This document shows positions 27,610 to 36,537 of a stretch of 64,000 bases of DNA, one piece after another. Made by a program: the position numbers and the translations under genes. Location: assembly GCF_001426685.1 (NCBI RefSeq), contig NZ_LMFB01000006.1, positions 73,454-137,453 of the forward strand, read 5' to 3'. The DNA is from Rhizobium sp. Root483D2. Its GTDB lineage: Bacteria; Pseudomonadota; Alphaproteobacteria; Rhizobiales; Rhizobiaceae. A model generated the notes under the pieces. The model ran no database searches. It was not told where the DNA came from and worked only from the letters and a program-made list of their open reading frames with translations. The first letter of the stretch is position 1; every line of letters starts with the position of its first letter.

Positions 27610-28716
27610 TTACTCGGCAGAAACGATCTTGCCGTCTTCCCACTTGTAGAGCGAGAAGCTCTGCGAGGTGAGATCGCCGGTTTCGCCATAGGTGACGTCG
27701 CCGATGGCGGTCTTGACCGGCTCGCCGGTCTTCAGAGCTGCGGCAACAGCTGCGGCGTCTTCGGCACTTCCGGCCTTTTCGATGCCGGCCTTTATCACTT
27801 CAACGGCTGCATAGGCGTTGATGGTGAAGGCTTCCGGCGGGATGTTGGCTGCCTGAAGGGCAGCAACGGCGGCCTTCGAGGCGTCGTTCTTCAGGGCATC
27901 GGCTGCATTGGTGAAGACGGTGCCTGCACCTGCGTCCGCGCCGATGGCCCAGAATTCGGTGTTGGACAGGCCGTCGCCGCCGATGATCTGGATCGGCGTG
28001 CCGATATCATGCAACTGGCGCACCAGAAGGCCCGCTTCGGGGTGGTAGCCGCCGAAATAGAGCACATCGACCTTTTCAGCCTTCAGGCGGGTGGTGAGCG
28101 CGCTCAGATCCTTGTCGCCGGGTGTCAGGGAATCGTTGAAGACTTCGGTGACGCCACCGGCGTTCAGCGTTGCCTTGAACGCGTCTGCCAGACCTTTGCC
28201 GTAGGCGCCCTTATCGTTGAGGATGCCGATGCGCTTGTCCTTGAACTGCTTCAGAACATAGGCGGCTGCAACTTCGGCCTGCTGGTCGTCGCGGCCGCAG
28301 GTGCGCAGCACGGTGGCAAGGCCACGCTTGGTCAGGTCCGGTGTCGTTGCGGTCGGGGTGACCATCAGGACGCCGTTTTCAGCCAGAACGTCGGATGCCG
28401 GCATGGCAACGCCTGACGTGACCGGGCCGACGACAAAGCGGATGCCTTCGCCGACGATCTGGTTTGCTGCCGAGACACCTTGCTTGGGTTCGCCGGCGTC
28501 GTCGGCCAGCTTCAGCACGACCTGTTCGCCGAGAATGCCGCCGTTCTTGTTGATCTGATCGACGGCAACCTGCGCGCCGTTCTTCACCTGGTCGCCATAG
28601 GCGGCGACGGGGCCGGTCAGCGGCGCGATCAGGCCGATCACGATCTCCGCATGCGCCAGCGGCGCAAAGGCCAGCGAGGCTGCGAACGTGGCGCCCGTCA
28701 ATGTCTTGAAGTTCAT
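27610..28716 (-). CDS. Periplasmic binding protein for branched-chain amino-acid-type ABC transporter
   Basis: A 368-residue LivJ/BraC-type solute-binding protein with a signal peptide ([19 protein letters not shown], cleavage before EIVIGL). The N-terminal mature start [32 protein letters not shown] is typical of the peripla_BP_6 family. Known members bind Leu/Ile/Val or other amino acids and small acids. No permease or ATPase genes are nearby, so the transporter partner is elsewhere. The start at 28716 has AAGGAGAAG upstream. Confidence 0.92.
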   Translation of the reverse strand: MNFKTLTGATFAASLAFAPLAHAEIVIGLIAPLTGPVAAYGDQVKNGAQVAVDQINKNGGILGEQVVLKLADDAGEPKQGVSAANQIVGEGIRFVVGPVTSGVAMPASDVLAENGVLMVTPTATTPDLTKRGLATVLRTCGRDDQQAEVAAAYVLKQFKDKRIGILNDKGAYGKGLADAFKATLNAGGVTEVFNDSLTPGDKDLSALTTRLKAEKVDVLYFGGYHPEAGLLVRQLHDIGTPIQIIGGDGLSNTEFWAIGADAGAGTVFTNAADALKNDASKAAVAALQAANIPPEAFTINAYAAVEVIKAGIEKAGSAEDAAAVAAALKTGEPVKTAIGDVTYGETGDLTSQSFSLYKWEDGKIVSAE

Positions 28717-28934
28717 CTTGCTTCTCCTTGGTTGGGTTGGTTCCCCGCAGTGCCAGCGCTTCGGTTGCTGGGCCGGGAGGGTGAAACCTGCCAGTCGAAA
28801 AGCAACTCCAGTTCCGTTGAGTGTCCGCCTTCTGTGAACGGATCGATCCCATACTTCTCGTCTATGAAGCTCCCCACGATTCCGCAAGGCGATTTTTTAG
28901 GCAAAGTGCAAAATAATTATTCAGATATTGCGCC

Positions 28935-28968
28935 AAACGGGGCCGTGGCATGTGCCTCGGCCCCGTTT
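28935..28968 (-). terminator. Hairpin downstream of the aminotransferase gene
   Basis: AAACGGGGCCG and CGGCCCCGTTT form a perfect 11-bp stem with a 12-base loop, 31 bp after the aminotransferase stop in the minus direction. There is no clean T-run. It also lies upstream of the binding-protein gene, so it could separate the two transcription units. Confidence 0.6.
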
Positions 28969-28998
28969 GCGGCGTGTTCATGAATGAATCCTGCCCGA

Positions 28999-30327
28999 TT
29001 AAGCGTTGGCGATCAGCACCTTGCGGATGCCATCGATCAACTCGTCGATCTCGGCTTTCGAGATGATCAGTGGTGGCGACAGCGCGATGATATCCCCGGT
29101 GGTGCGGATCAGGTAGCCGCTTTCATAGGCCTTGAGGAAGGCCGAGAAGGCACGTTTCGTCGGCTCGCCGGCAATCGGCGCCAGCTCGATCGCACCGATC
29201 AGGCCGATATTGCGGATATCGATCACATGCGGGCAATCGCGCAGCGAATGCAGCGCATCACCCCAATAGGAGGCAAGCTCTGCACCCCGCGTGAGCAGGC
29301 CTTCGTCGCGGTAGGTGTCGAGCGTGCCGAGCGCTGCAGCGCAGGCGATGGGGTTGCCGGAATAGGTGTAGCCGTGGAAGAACTCGATCATGTGTTCCGG
29401 GCCGGTCATGAACGCGTCGTGGATTTCTGCAGTGACGAACACGGCACCCATCGGGATGACACCGTTGGTCAGGCCCTTGGCGGTGACGATCATGTCCGGC
29501 TTGACGTCGAAATACTGTGCCGCAAACGGCGTGCCGAGGCGGCCGTAACCGGTGATGACTTCGTCGAAGATCAACAGGATGCCGTGCTTGGTGCAGATTT
29601 CGCGCAGCTTCTGCAGATAGCCCTTCGGCGGGACGAGCACGCCGGTGGAGCCGGCGACCGGCTCGACGATCACGGCGGCGATGGTGGAGGCATCATGCAG
29701 CGTGACGATGCGTTCGAGTTCGGATGCGAGATCAGCACCGTGTTCCGGCTGGCCCTTGGTGAAGGCGTTCTTTTCCGGCAGATGGGTATGGGGCATATGA
29801 TCGACGCCTGATAGCAGCGTGCCGAACATCTTGCGGTTGGACACGATGCCGCCGACCGAGATGCCGCCGAAATTGACGCCATGATAACCGCGCTCGCGGC
29901 CGATCAGGCGGGTGCGCGACCCCTGGCCCTTCACCTTGTGATAGGCGAGCGCCACCTTCAGCGCCGTCTCGACCGATTCCGAGCCGGAATTGGTGTAGAG
30001 CACATGCTCCATGCCCTCGGGCGCGATGTCGATCAGGCGGTTTGCAAGCTCGAATGCCTTGGGATGGCCAAGCTGGAAGGCGGGGGCATAATCGAGCTCG
30101 CCGGCCTGTTCGCGAATCGCCTCGGTGATCAGCGGACGGCAGTGGCCGGCATTGACGCACCAGAGACCCGCCGTGCCATCCAGAACCTGGCGGCCGTCAT
30201 GGGTCGTGTAATGCATGTCCTTCGCCTTGACGAACATGCGCGGTTCTTTCTTGTACTGCCGGTTGGCCGTGAAGGGCATCCAGAAAGCGCTCAGATCGTT
30301 CGGCGCGGCATTGAGGCGGTTTGACAT
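28999..30327 (-). CDS. Class III omega-aminotransferase (beta-alanine:pyruvate type)
   Basis: A 442-residue PLP enzyme of class III. Signatures are DLSAFWMPFTANRQYKKEPRMF (typical of omega-amino acid:pyruvate aminotransferases), the YTNSGSESVETALK phosphate loop, LLIFDEVITGYGRLG, and the PLP lysine in VTAKGLTNGVIPMGAVF. The N-terminal wording favours beta-alanine or similar omega-amino donors with pyruvate as acceptor. It is a single gene, with a palindromic site just upstream. The exact donor cannot be decided. Confidence 0.9.
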   Translation of the reverse strand: MSNRLNAAPNDLSAFWMPFTANRQYKKEPRMFVKAKDMHYTTHDGRQVLDGTAGLWCVNAGHCRPLITEAIREQAGELDYAPAFQLGHPKAFELANRLIDIAPEGMEHVLYTNSGSESVETALKVALAYHKVKGQGSRTRLIGRERGYHGVNFGGISVGGIVSNRKMFGTLLSGVDHMPHTHLPEKNAFTKGQPEHGADLASELERIVTLHDASTIAAVIVEPVAGSTGVLVPPKGYLQKLREICTKHGILLIFDEVITGYGRLGTPFAAQYFDVKPDMIVTAKGLTNGVIPMGAVFVTAEIHDAFMTGPEHMIEFFHGYTYSGNPIACAAALGTLDTYRDEGLLTRGAELASYWGDALHSLRDCPHVIDIRNIGLIGAIELAPIAGEPTKRAFSAFLKAYESGYLIRTTGDIIALSPPLIISKAEIDELIDGIRKVLIANA

Positions 30328-30389
30328 TATATTCTCCGTGGCACGTGCTGTCTGGCGGCCAAATCCAGTGGTTTCGATAGGAGTTTTAA

Positions 30390-30410
30390 CCTGATGGTCA
30401 AACTATCAGG
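30390..30410. promoter_or_regulatory. Inverted repeat upstream of the aminotransferase gene
   Basis: CCTGAT and ATCAGG flank a 9-base GGTCAAACT centre, a 21-bp site 63 bp before the aminotransferase start. GntR-type regulators often use TGGTCAAACTATCA-like sites, so a GntR-family regulator is the guess, but none is encoded in the window. Confidence 0.45.
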
Positions 30411-30531
30411 GCGCTTTTTGCGGTCAAGCCTTGCAGCCTATATCGGCAAGACCCAGATTCGTGCATCGCTACAAGCTTGCATCCATTCTTTTCCGAAGGT
30501 TAACCTGTTTACATCAGAGTGGCGCCGCGTA

Positions 30532-30569
30532 CCCGTAACACGCGCTCAGGCCCGCAACACGCGCTCAGG
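30532..30569 (+). repeat. Tandem 19-bp duplication before the GH9 gene
   Basis: Two adjacent 19-bp copies (30532-30550 and 30551-30569) differ at a single base (CCCGTAACAC versus CCCGCAACAC, both continuing GCGCTCAGG). The second copy ends in the AGGA that could serve as the ribosome-binding site for the TTG start at 30579. Confidence 0.85.
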
Positions 30570-30578
30570 ATAGAGACC

Positions 30579-32906
30579 TTGCTAAAATCTGCAGCCAGCC
30601 TGGTGCTTGCGCTTTTCGTCAGTCTTCCAGCGCAGGCAGGCGCGGCCGACATGATTGCCGATGGCACTTTCGAGAAGGGGCAGGACGGCTTCTGGGCGGC
30701 GGGCGGCGTTGCGCTGACGCGCCAGCGCGGCAAGCTCTGCCTCAGTGTCGAGGCGGGCGGGAGCCCCTGGGAGCGTCTGCTCGGTCTCAACGATCTGCAG
30801 TTTGAGCCGGGCAAGTCCTACCGCCTGACGATGACACTTGAGGCCGGGGAGGTGCACAGGTTTCCCGTGACCATCCAGCGCAATGCCGAACCCTGGACGC
30901 CGCAGGCATCTTTCGAGGCAGCGACCAAGGCCGGGAAGATCGAGTTTTCGTCCGTATTTACGGCGACGGAGACCGATCCGGCCCAGATCATCTTCCAGTT
31001 GGGCGGGGCAAAGAAGCCCTGGCGCGTTTGCCTGGACGACGTGGCATTGCAGGAAGCAAAAGCCGGCGACACAAAGACCAGCGGCACCAAGGCCAGTGAT
31101 ACCAAGGCCAGCGACGCTCAGGCGGCGGCGGCAGAGGCGGCAGCTCGAAAGAGGATGACGGCGCTCCCGGCGCTGGTCAATCAGGCCGGCTATTTTCTCG
31201 ATGGCCCGAAACGGGCGACGATCCTGTCGGATGCCACCGGTCCGCTGCCCTTCAAGCTGGAAGACGCGGAGGGTATTGCCATCGGCGAGGGGATGACGGC
31301 GCCCGCCGGGTTTGACCCGACCGTCGATGCGAACACGCAGATCGCCGATTTTTCCGCCTTTGCGACGGCCGGGGAGGGATACCGGCTGGTGGTCGGGGAC
31401 AAGACGAGCCTGCCGTTTTCGGTCGGCCACGACATCTATGGCAAATTGCGCGTCGATGCACTGTCGTGGTTTTATCCGCAGCGCAGCGGTATCGAAATCA
31501 AGGGCGATATTGCAGGCCAGGCCTATGCAAGGCCTGCCGGACATGTGCAGGAAAACCCCAACCAGGGCGATACGAATGTCAGCTGCCTCACCGGCAAGGT
31601 CGCTACCAAACTCTATGGCAAGGACTGGACCTGCGGCTATACGCTCGATGTGTCCGGGGGGTGGTACGATGCCGGTGATCAGGGAAAATATGTGGTCAAT
31701 GGCGGCATTGCCGTGTCGCAGCTGCTCAGCACGTTCGAACGCGGCCTGGTCTATGGCGACGGCGCTTCGCCTGTTTTGAGCGACAGCCTGTCGCGTATTC
31801 CGGAAAACGGCAATGGCGTGCCCGATATTCTCGACGAGGCGCGCTGGGAACTCGAATTCCTGATGAAGATGATGGTGCCGGATGGCCAGCCGCTGGCCGG
31901 CATGGTGCATCACAAGGTGCATGACATCAAATGGACCGGGGTGCCGATGCTGCCGCATCTCGATCCGCAATTGCGTGCGCTGCACCGGCCATCGACGGCC
32001 GCAACGCTCAATCTTGCGGCCGCGGCCGCGCAAGGCGCCCGGCTGTTTGCGCCCTATGACCGGGAATTTGCACAGCGCCTGCTGGTCGCGAGCCAGAAGG
32101 CGTGGCTGGCGGCTGCCGCCAATCCCATGCTGTTTGCGCCGGATTCGGACGGTCTGCAGGGCGGCGGCGATTATGGCGATGACGATATTTCCGATGAAAC
32201 CTATTGGGCAGCCGCCGAGCTTTACATCACGACGGGAGAAGCCCGCTATCTTGCGGCGCTGAAAGCTTCGCCGCATTGGGCAGGGCCGGTGTTTTCTCCT
32301 GCCGGTGCGTTTGATTGGCGCAGCGTTGCGGGTCTCGGCCGTCTCGATCTGGCGCTCTATGGCGACAATCTTGCGCCGGATGACAAGGCGATGATCATGG
32401 CCTCGGTCGTATCCGCCGGCCGGAATTTTCTCAGCCTGCAGGCCAAGGAGCCGTTCGGCCATATCTACAGGCCGGCCAGCAATCGTTATGACTGGGGCTC
32501 CAACCAGCTGATCCTGCAAAACATGATCGTGGTTTCCGCAGGCTATGACCTGACCGGCGAGTTGCCGTTTCTGAACGGCGTGCGGGAAAGCATCGATTAC
32601 ATCTTCGGGCGCAACGCGATGAACATGTCCTATGTGACGGGATATGGCAGCGTCTTTGCCAAGAACCAGCATAGCCGCTGGTATGCCCATCAGACCGACA
32701 GCACGCTGCCCAATCCTCCGGTGGGCACGCTGGCCGGCGGGCCGAATTCGACGCTGGTGGATGATGTCGCACGGGCACGTTTGCAGGGTTGCGCGCCGCA
32801 GACCTGCTATATCGACGACATCATGGCCTGGGGCACCAACGAAATGACGATCAACTGGAATGCGCCGCTGGTCTATATCGCGTCGTTCCTGGCGGATGCG
32901 CGATGA
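30579..32906 (+). CDS. Secreted glycoside hydrolase family 9 (cellulase-like)
   Basis: Predicted endo-acting beta-glucanase, exported. The TTG at 30579 gives a signal peptide (LKSAASLVLALFVSLPAQAGA); a GTG at 30519 is also open. Then come a CBM4/9-like domain (residues about 25-160, GTFEKGQDGFW), a low-complexity linker with repeated TKASD units, a CelD-type Ig domain (LVNQAGYFLDGPKRATIL) and the GH9 catalytic domain. Catalytic features are GGWYDAGDQGKYV with the base Asp residues, NGVPDILDEARWELE, and NEMTINWNAPLVYIASF with the acid Glu. GH9 enzymes are uncommon in rhizobia, whose best-known cellulase is GH8. It is coupled (ATGA) to an oxidoreductase gene. Confidence 0.9.
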   Translation: MLKSAASLVLALFVSLPAQAGAADMIADGTFEKGQDGFWAAGGVALTRQRGKLCLSVEAGGSPWERLLGLNDLQFEPGKSYRLTMTLEAGEVHRFPVTIQRNAEPWTPQASFEAATKAGKIEFSSVFTATETDPAQIIFQLGGAKKPWRVCLDDVALQEAKAGDTKTSGTKASDTKASDAQAAAAEAAARKRMTALPALVNQAGYFLDGPKRATILSDATGPLPFKLEDAEGIAIGEGMTAPAGFDPTVDANTQIADFSAFATAGEGYRLVVGDKTSLPFSVGHDIYGKLRVDALSWFYPQRSGIEIKGDIAGQAYARPAGHVQENPNQGDTNVSCLTGKVATKLYGKDWTCGYTLDVSGGWYDAGDQGKYVVNGGIAVSQLLSTFERGLVYGDGASPVLSDSLSRIPENGNGVPDILDEARWELEFLMKMMVPDGQPLAGMVHHKVHDIKWTGVPMLPHLDPQLRALHRPSTAATLNLAAAAAQGARLFAPYDREFAQRLLVASQKAWLAAAANPMLFAPDSDGLQGGGDYGDDDISDETYWAAAELYITTGEARYLAALKASPHWAGPVFSPAGAFDWRSVAGLGRLDLALYGDNLAPDDKAMIMASVVSAGRNFLSLQAKEPFGHIYRPASNRYDWGSNQLILQNMIVVSAGYDLTGELPFLNGVRESIDYIFGRNAMNMSYVTGYGSVFAKNQHSRWYAHQTDSTLPNPPVGTLAGGPNSTLVDDVARARLQGCAPQTCYIDDIMAWGTNEMTINWNAPLVYIASFLADAR

Positions 32907-34048
32907 CGAGCGGTACCGGCATCGCCTTCATCGGCACGGGCTTCGTCTCCGACTATTACATGACGACATTGGCCAACCATCCGCAATTGCACTTAAGAGG
33001 TGTCTGGGACGTCGACCCCTCGCGTTTGCAGCAGTTCTGCGACTATTGGAAGGTCAAGGCCTATGCGTCTGAAATGGACCTGCTGGCCGATCCGGCGATT
33101 GGCATCGTCGTCAACCTGACGCCACCGGAAAGCCATCAGGCCGTCAACCGCGCTGCTTTGCTGGCGGACAAACATGTCTATTGCGAAAAGCCGTTGGCGA
33201 TGACGGTGGAGGAGGCGCGCGAACTGGTGTCGCTTGCCGCTGAACGTGGCCTGACCCTTGCGGGTGCGCCGGCCAATGCGCTAAGCGATGCCTGCGGCCA
33301 CTGCGCCGATATCCTGCGCTCCGGCATCATCGGTACGCCGCGCCTGGCCTATGCCGAGATGGAGGACGGACCGGTCTTCCGTGATAAATGGCAGGACTGG
33401 CGCAGCCGTTCGGGTGCGAAATGGCCGGCCGTCCACGAATTCGAAATCGGGTGCACGCTGGAGCATGCCGGTTATGCGGCAAGCTGGCTGGTGTCGCTGT
33501 TCGGACCTGTCTCGAATGTGGCGGCCTTTTCCGCGCTGACCTTTCCCACCAAGGGGCCGGGGACCGAGACCCTTGCGCTGGGCCCGGATTTTTCCGTCGG
33601 TTGCCTGACGTTCAAGTCCGGCCTTGTGGCGCGCCTGACCAGCGGGCTGGCGGCGCCGCGCGACCGGTCGCTGACGATCGCCGGCGACAAGGGCACGCTC
33701 GTCGTGCGTGATCTCTGGGACAACCGCTCGCCGATCCATGTGGAACTCAGCGGCACGAGGCGGCCCTTGGTGCATCGGCTGATCGAGCGCGTCGAATGGC
33801 AGTTCCAGCGGAAGTTTCCGTTTCGCCTCACCGCAGGCAAGTCGGTGGCCTATCCGCAGGCAGCACCGAAAAACAGCCTGCCGAAATATCCGTCACAGAT
33901 CGACTTCGTACGCGGGATTGCAGCGCAGGCCGATGCGATCAAGGCTGGCACCCGGCCGGTGTTTTCCGGTGAGACGGCTCTGCATCTGACCGACATCGTG
34001 CTCGCGCTCAACGCCGGCAAGCGGGATCATACGCCAACGCCGCTATGA
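32903..34048 (+). CDS. Gfo/Idh/MocA-family oxidoreductase
   Basis: A 381-residue NAD(P)-dependent dehydrogenase. The Rossmann motif reads IAFIGTGFVSDYYM, and the family Lys is in YCEKPLAMTVEEA. The ATG overlaps the GH9 stop by four bases, so the two proteins are translated in step and probably serve one carbohydrate pathway. The substrate is unknown. It converges with and overlaps by six bases another oxidoreductase gene of the same superfamily. Confidence 0.88.
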   Translation: MTSGTGIAFIGTGFVSDYYMTTLANHPQLHLRGVWDVDPSRLQQFCDYWKVKAYASEMDLLADPAIGIVVNLTPPESHQAVNRAALLADKHVYCEKPLAMTVEEARELVSLAAERGLTLAGAPANALSDACGHCADILRSGIIGTPRLAYAEMEDGPVFRDKWQDWRSRSGAKWPAVHEFEIGCTLEHAGYAASWLVSLFGPVSNVAAFSALTFPTKGPGTETLALGPDFSVGCLTFKSGLVARLTSGLAAPRDRSLTIAGDKGTLVVRDLWDNRSPIHVELSGTRRPLVHRLIERVEWQFQRKFPFRLTAGKSVAYPQAAPKNSLPKYPSQIDFVRGIAAQADAIKAGTRPVFSGETALHLTDIVLALNAGKRDHTPTPL

Positions 34049-35116
34049 CGGCGGCAGCGCCCGGACGGTCTCGATGATCCCCAGCACTTCGATGCTGGCG
34101 CTGAGCGGCATGCGCGGTTGCTGATGCTGGCCGTCCCGTATCGCCCTGCTGGCTGCTGCGATCTCGAACTGCAGGCCATCGCCGGGAAAACCGTGCGCAT
34201 AAACGGCAAGGCCGGGCAGGGGCAGCCGCCGCGCGATCTTTCCGGCAAGGCGCGACAGGGGGCCGGAGCCACATGCGGCCACAAGCCGGTGAACAACGCG
34301 GTTGCGCGTCAGGATGATTCGGCTTGCCCGCAAAAACGGTGCGTCGATGATCAGGCTGCCGGTCTCCCCCTCGATGATGAAGCGGTTGTTTCCATTCCGA
34401 TCGAAACCGACGGACAGCTCGGCCTGAAAACCGTCGTAGCCGAGCGTGACATCCGCCGCCATATCAACGCCGGTCGGGGCGGCCGACCAGCGGCCTGCGA
34501 CTGTGCGGGGTGAGCCGAACAGCGAGAGCGTCAGCGCGATCGGGTAGACGCCGAGATCCAGCAGCGAACCGCCGCCGAGCGCCGGTGCAAAAAAACGGCT
34601 GTTGCCGTCGAAGGTCTTGGCATAGGCCAGTTCGCCGCGAACGCGGGTAATGGCGCCGATCGTCTTGCCGGTGAGAAGCTGCCTGAGATGATCGATCGCC
34701 GGCAGGAAAACGGTCCAGAGACCTTCCATCGCAAAGGTCTGCTTTTGCGCAGCCAGGCTTTCGAGCGCCTGCGCTTGCGCCGCCGTCATGACCAGCGGTT
34801 TTTCGATAAGCAGCGGTTTTCCGGCGCTCAGCAGCGTTTTCGCCTGGCCATAATGGGCGGTATTCGGGGTGGCGAGATAGACGGCGTCAATCTGCGGATC
34901 GGCGGCCAGTGTCTCAATATCGGCAATGATGCGAAGGCCGCCGAAACGGTCTGAGAAGGCAGTGGCTGCCTCGAGCGTGCGGGAACAGACGGCAACCAGA
35001 ACGGCATTCTCCGTCAGCCGGATGTCTTTTGCAAAGGTCGCGGCAATGGCACCCGTTCCGAGCACGGCCCATTGGACAGGTTTTGCAAGAGGCTGATCTG
35101 AGGCTGCAATGGTCAT
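34043..35116 (-). CDS. Gfo/Idh/MocA-family oxidoreductase
   Basis: A 357-residue dehydrogenase of the same superfamily but not a close copy of its neighbour. The Rossmann motif is WAVLGTGAIAATFAKDI, the catalytic Lys is in LLIEKPLVMT, and the C-terminal domain has GGGSLLDLGVYPIAL, a wording seen in dihydrodiol or glucose-fructose oxidoreductase-like members. The gene overlaps the upstream-convergent oxidoreductase by six bases at the stops. Substrate unknown. Confidence 0.88.
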   Translation of the reverse strand: MTIAASDQPLAKPVQWAVLGTGAIAATFAKDIRLTENAVLVAVCSRTLEAATAFSDRFGGLRIIADIETLAADPQIDAVYLATPNTAHYGQAKTLLSAGKPLLIEKPLVMTAAQAQALESLAAQKQTFAMEGLWTVFLPAIDHLRQLLTGKTIGAITRVRGELAYAKTFDGNSRFFAPALGGGSLLDLGVYPIALTLSLFGSPRTVAGRWSAAPTGVDMAADVTLGYDGFQAELSVGFDRNGNNRFIIEGETGSLIIDAPFLRASRIILTRNRVVHRLVAACGSGPLSRLAGKIARRLPLPGLAVYAHGFPGDGLQFEIAAASRAIRDGQHQQPRMPLSASIEVLGIIETVRALPPS

Positions 35117-35250
35117 GGCGGCGATAGTGCAACGCCAAGTCTCAAAGCCGCGTAAACGTCATACGAAGAAGGCTTCAAGAGATGCGGGCCGGAAACGGGG
35201 GTCAGACCGGGGCCGGCCAGCGGCCCCGATCCGTATCGGCCCGATCCATG

Positions 35251-35592
35251 TCAGGCGGTACGGCGCTGTGCGACTTTTTCGACCGCGCTTGTTTCTTCGC
35301 CGTAGATTTCTTTCAGAGTTTTCAGAACTTTCAGTACTGCATCCGAAGAACTTGAATAATAAATCGTCTGGGCATCTCTGCGGGTGGTCACGAGATTTTG
35401 GGCACGCAGCTTCGAGAGATGTTGCGACAGGGCAGATTGGCTGAGGCCGACCTGGTTTGCCAAGGCGCCGACAGCCATTTCTTCGTTCACGAGTGAACTG
35501 AGAATCAGCAGACGCTTTGGGTTGGCCATGGCCGAAAGAAACTCCGCAGCTATTTCAGCCTTGCCGTGTTTCTGGGGAGAGATCGTTTGCAT
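35251..35592 (-). CDS. nolR: NolR-type ArsR-family regulator
   Basis: A 113-residue winged-helix regulator. The core (FLSAMANPKRLLILSSLVNEE, MAVGALANQVGLSQSALSQHLSKLRAQNLV, TRRDAQTIYYSSSSDAVLKVL) matches Sinorhizobium NolR, as I recall it, nearly residue for residue. NolR represses nodulation genes and its own gene and affects growth and conjugation. It lacks the metal-binding cysteines of ArsR proper. The start at 35592 has GGAG upstream; 35604 is also open. A NolR-box-like site lies upstream. Confidence 0.88.
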   Translation of the reverse strand: MQTISPQKHGKAEIAAEFLSAMANPKRLLILSSLVNEEMAVGALANQVGLSQSALSQHLSKLRAQNLVTTRRDAQTIYYSSSSDAVLKVLKTLKEIYGEETSAVEKVAQRRTA

Positions 35593-35610
35593 TCCATACT
35601 CCATGCGAAG

Positions 35611-35639
35611 TTCACATCACGCTTGGTTATGAATGTGAA
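35611..35639. promoter_or_regulatory. Inverted repeat upstream of nolR
   Basis: TTCACAT and ATGTGAA are perfect 7-bp arms with a 15-base spacer, just before the nolR start. It could be a second regulator site or part of the promoter. Confidence 0.4.
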
Positions 35640-35648
35640 TAAGTGATA

Positions 35649-35664
35649 ATTAGCCGTGATGAAT
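35649..35664. promoter_or_regulatory. NolR-box-like site upstream of nolR
   Basis: The site reads ATTAG-N9-AT, matching the published NolR consensus (A/T)TTAG-N9-A(T/G) as I remember it. It lies 57 bp before the nolR ATG, consistent with known autorepression of nolR in Sinorhizobium. Confidence 0.55.
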
Positions 35665-35712
35665 AAAAGGACAACTGGCTACAGCAAGAAATCGGGGTAA
35701 AAATGCCCGTAT

Positions 35713-36456
35713 TTAACGGTAAAGTTTTACCAGTGCAGACCGTAATTCCCCTTTTGATTGCAGTGGCGCGTCATATTCCAGCCGTTTGAGTTGATCGCCG
35801 AGCGTCAAATCAACCCCGCCGGCATCGAGCCCGGAGATTCGCCAGCCCGTTCCCTTGCCCTTGCAATAGAGTTTTGCGTATGTGCTCGCCGCATCGGCAT
35901 GGTCGGAATTCATGTGGTCGATCGCGCCCGTCTCCATCTCCGCGATGTCATCTATCGCTACCGAGCGGATCATCAGGTCCTCGCCGCTAAGGATGTAGGC
36001 CCGGCCAAAGCCGCCGTTCATGTTCGCCTTCAGCGGCGTCAGCCGGAAGAAGGCGAAGTCGGGAAAATCGGCATAAAGCTTGGCCTTCGGGTGACGCCGG
36101 ATGAAGCGTTCGCGGATCCGCGCATGCGCGTCACTGCCGCGTTCCACCTTTTGTGCCTCGCATTGCACGGTGAGCCGCGCATGAGCGAGCGGGTCACCCT
36201 TGCCGATCTCGCCTGTGAGCAGGGAGCAGCGCTGGTCCCTCGACAGGGCCTGCGTGTGGACGGATAGGGCAGAGACCAGGATCACCGGCGTGCCATCGGT
36301 ATCGATGCCGATCAGCACGCGGCTGACAAAGGGAAACCCGCCGCTGTCCGGCTCGATCACCGCTATGGCTGCGCTGCGTGCCGACCGCAGGATGATGCGG
36401 GCCAGCTTGCGCGCCTCATCGTCGGTTTCGCGCAGAACAGAGGGTTTGTCGGCCAT
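35713..36456 (-). CDS. HugZ-like pyridoxamine-phosphate-oxidase-fold protein with DUF2470 domain
   Basis: A 247-residue protein. The N-terminal split-barrel (FPFVSRVLIGIDTDGTPVILVSALSVHTQAL) resembles HugZ/HutZ heme-utilisation proteins, and the C-terminal DUF2470 part has the HMNSDHADA histidine-rich motif. HugZ-type proteins degrade or bind heme; some family members are of unknown role. The start at 36456 follows GAGA. The nearest heme gene is the TonB receptor at 52 kb, not adjacent. Confidence 0.82.
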   Translation of the reverse strand: MADKPSVLRETDDEARKLARIILRSARSAAIAVIEPDSGGFPFVSRVLIGIDTDGTPVILVSALSVHTQALSRDQRCSLLTGEIGKGDPLAHARLTVQCEAQKVERGSDAHARIRERFIRRHPKAKLYADFPDFAFFRLTPLKANMNGGFGRAYILSGEDLMIRSVAIDDIAEMETGAIDHMNSDHADAASTYAKLYCKGKGTGWRISGLDAGGVDLTLGDQLKRLEYDAPLQSKGELRSALVKLYR

Positions 36457-36482
36457 CGGGTTGTCTCTCGTTAAAATGCCAA

Positions 36483-36508
36483 ACGCCCGGCGCAAATTGT
36501 CCGGGCGT
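36483..36508 (-). terminator. Terminator hairpin after the choline transport operon
   Basis: ACGCCCGG and CCGGGCGT form a perfect 8-bp stem with a 10-base loop, 29 bp past the choV stop in the minus direction, followed by TTTGGCATTTT. Confidence 0.6.
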
Positions 36509-36537
36509 CCTTTATAGCGGCATCTTGACCATCATCG

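Noticed and set aside
30582..32690. A 702-residue open frame on the minus strand
   Set aside because: It is the complement of the GH9 gene, with no start signals or family motif.
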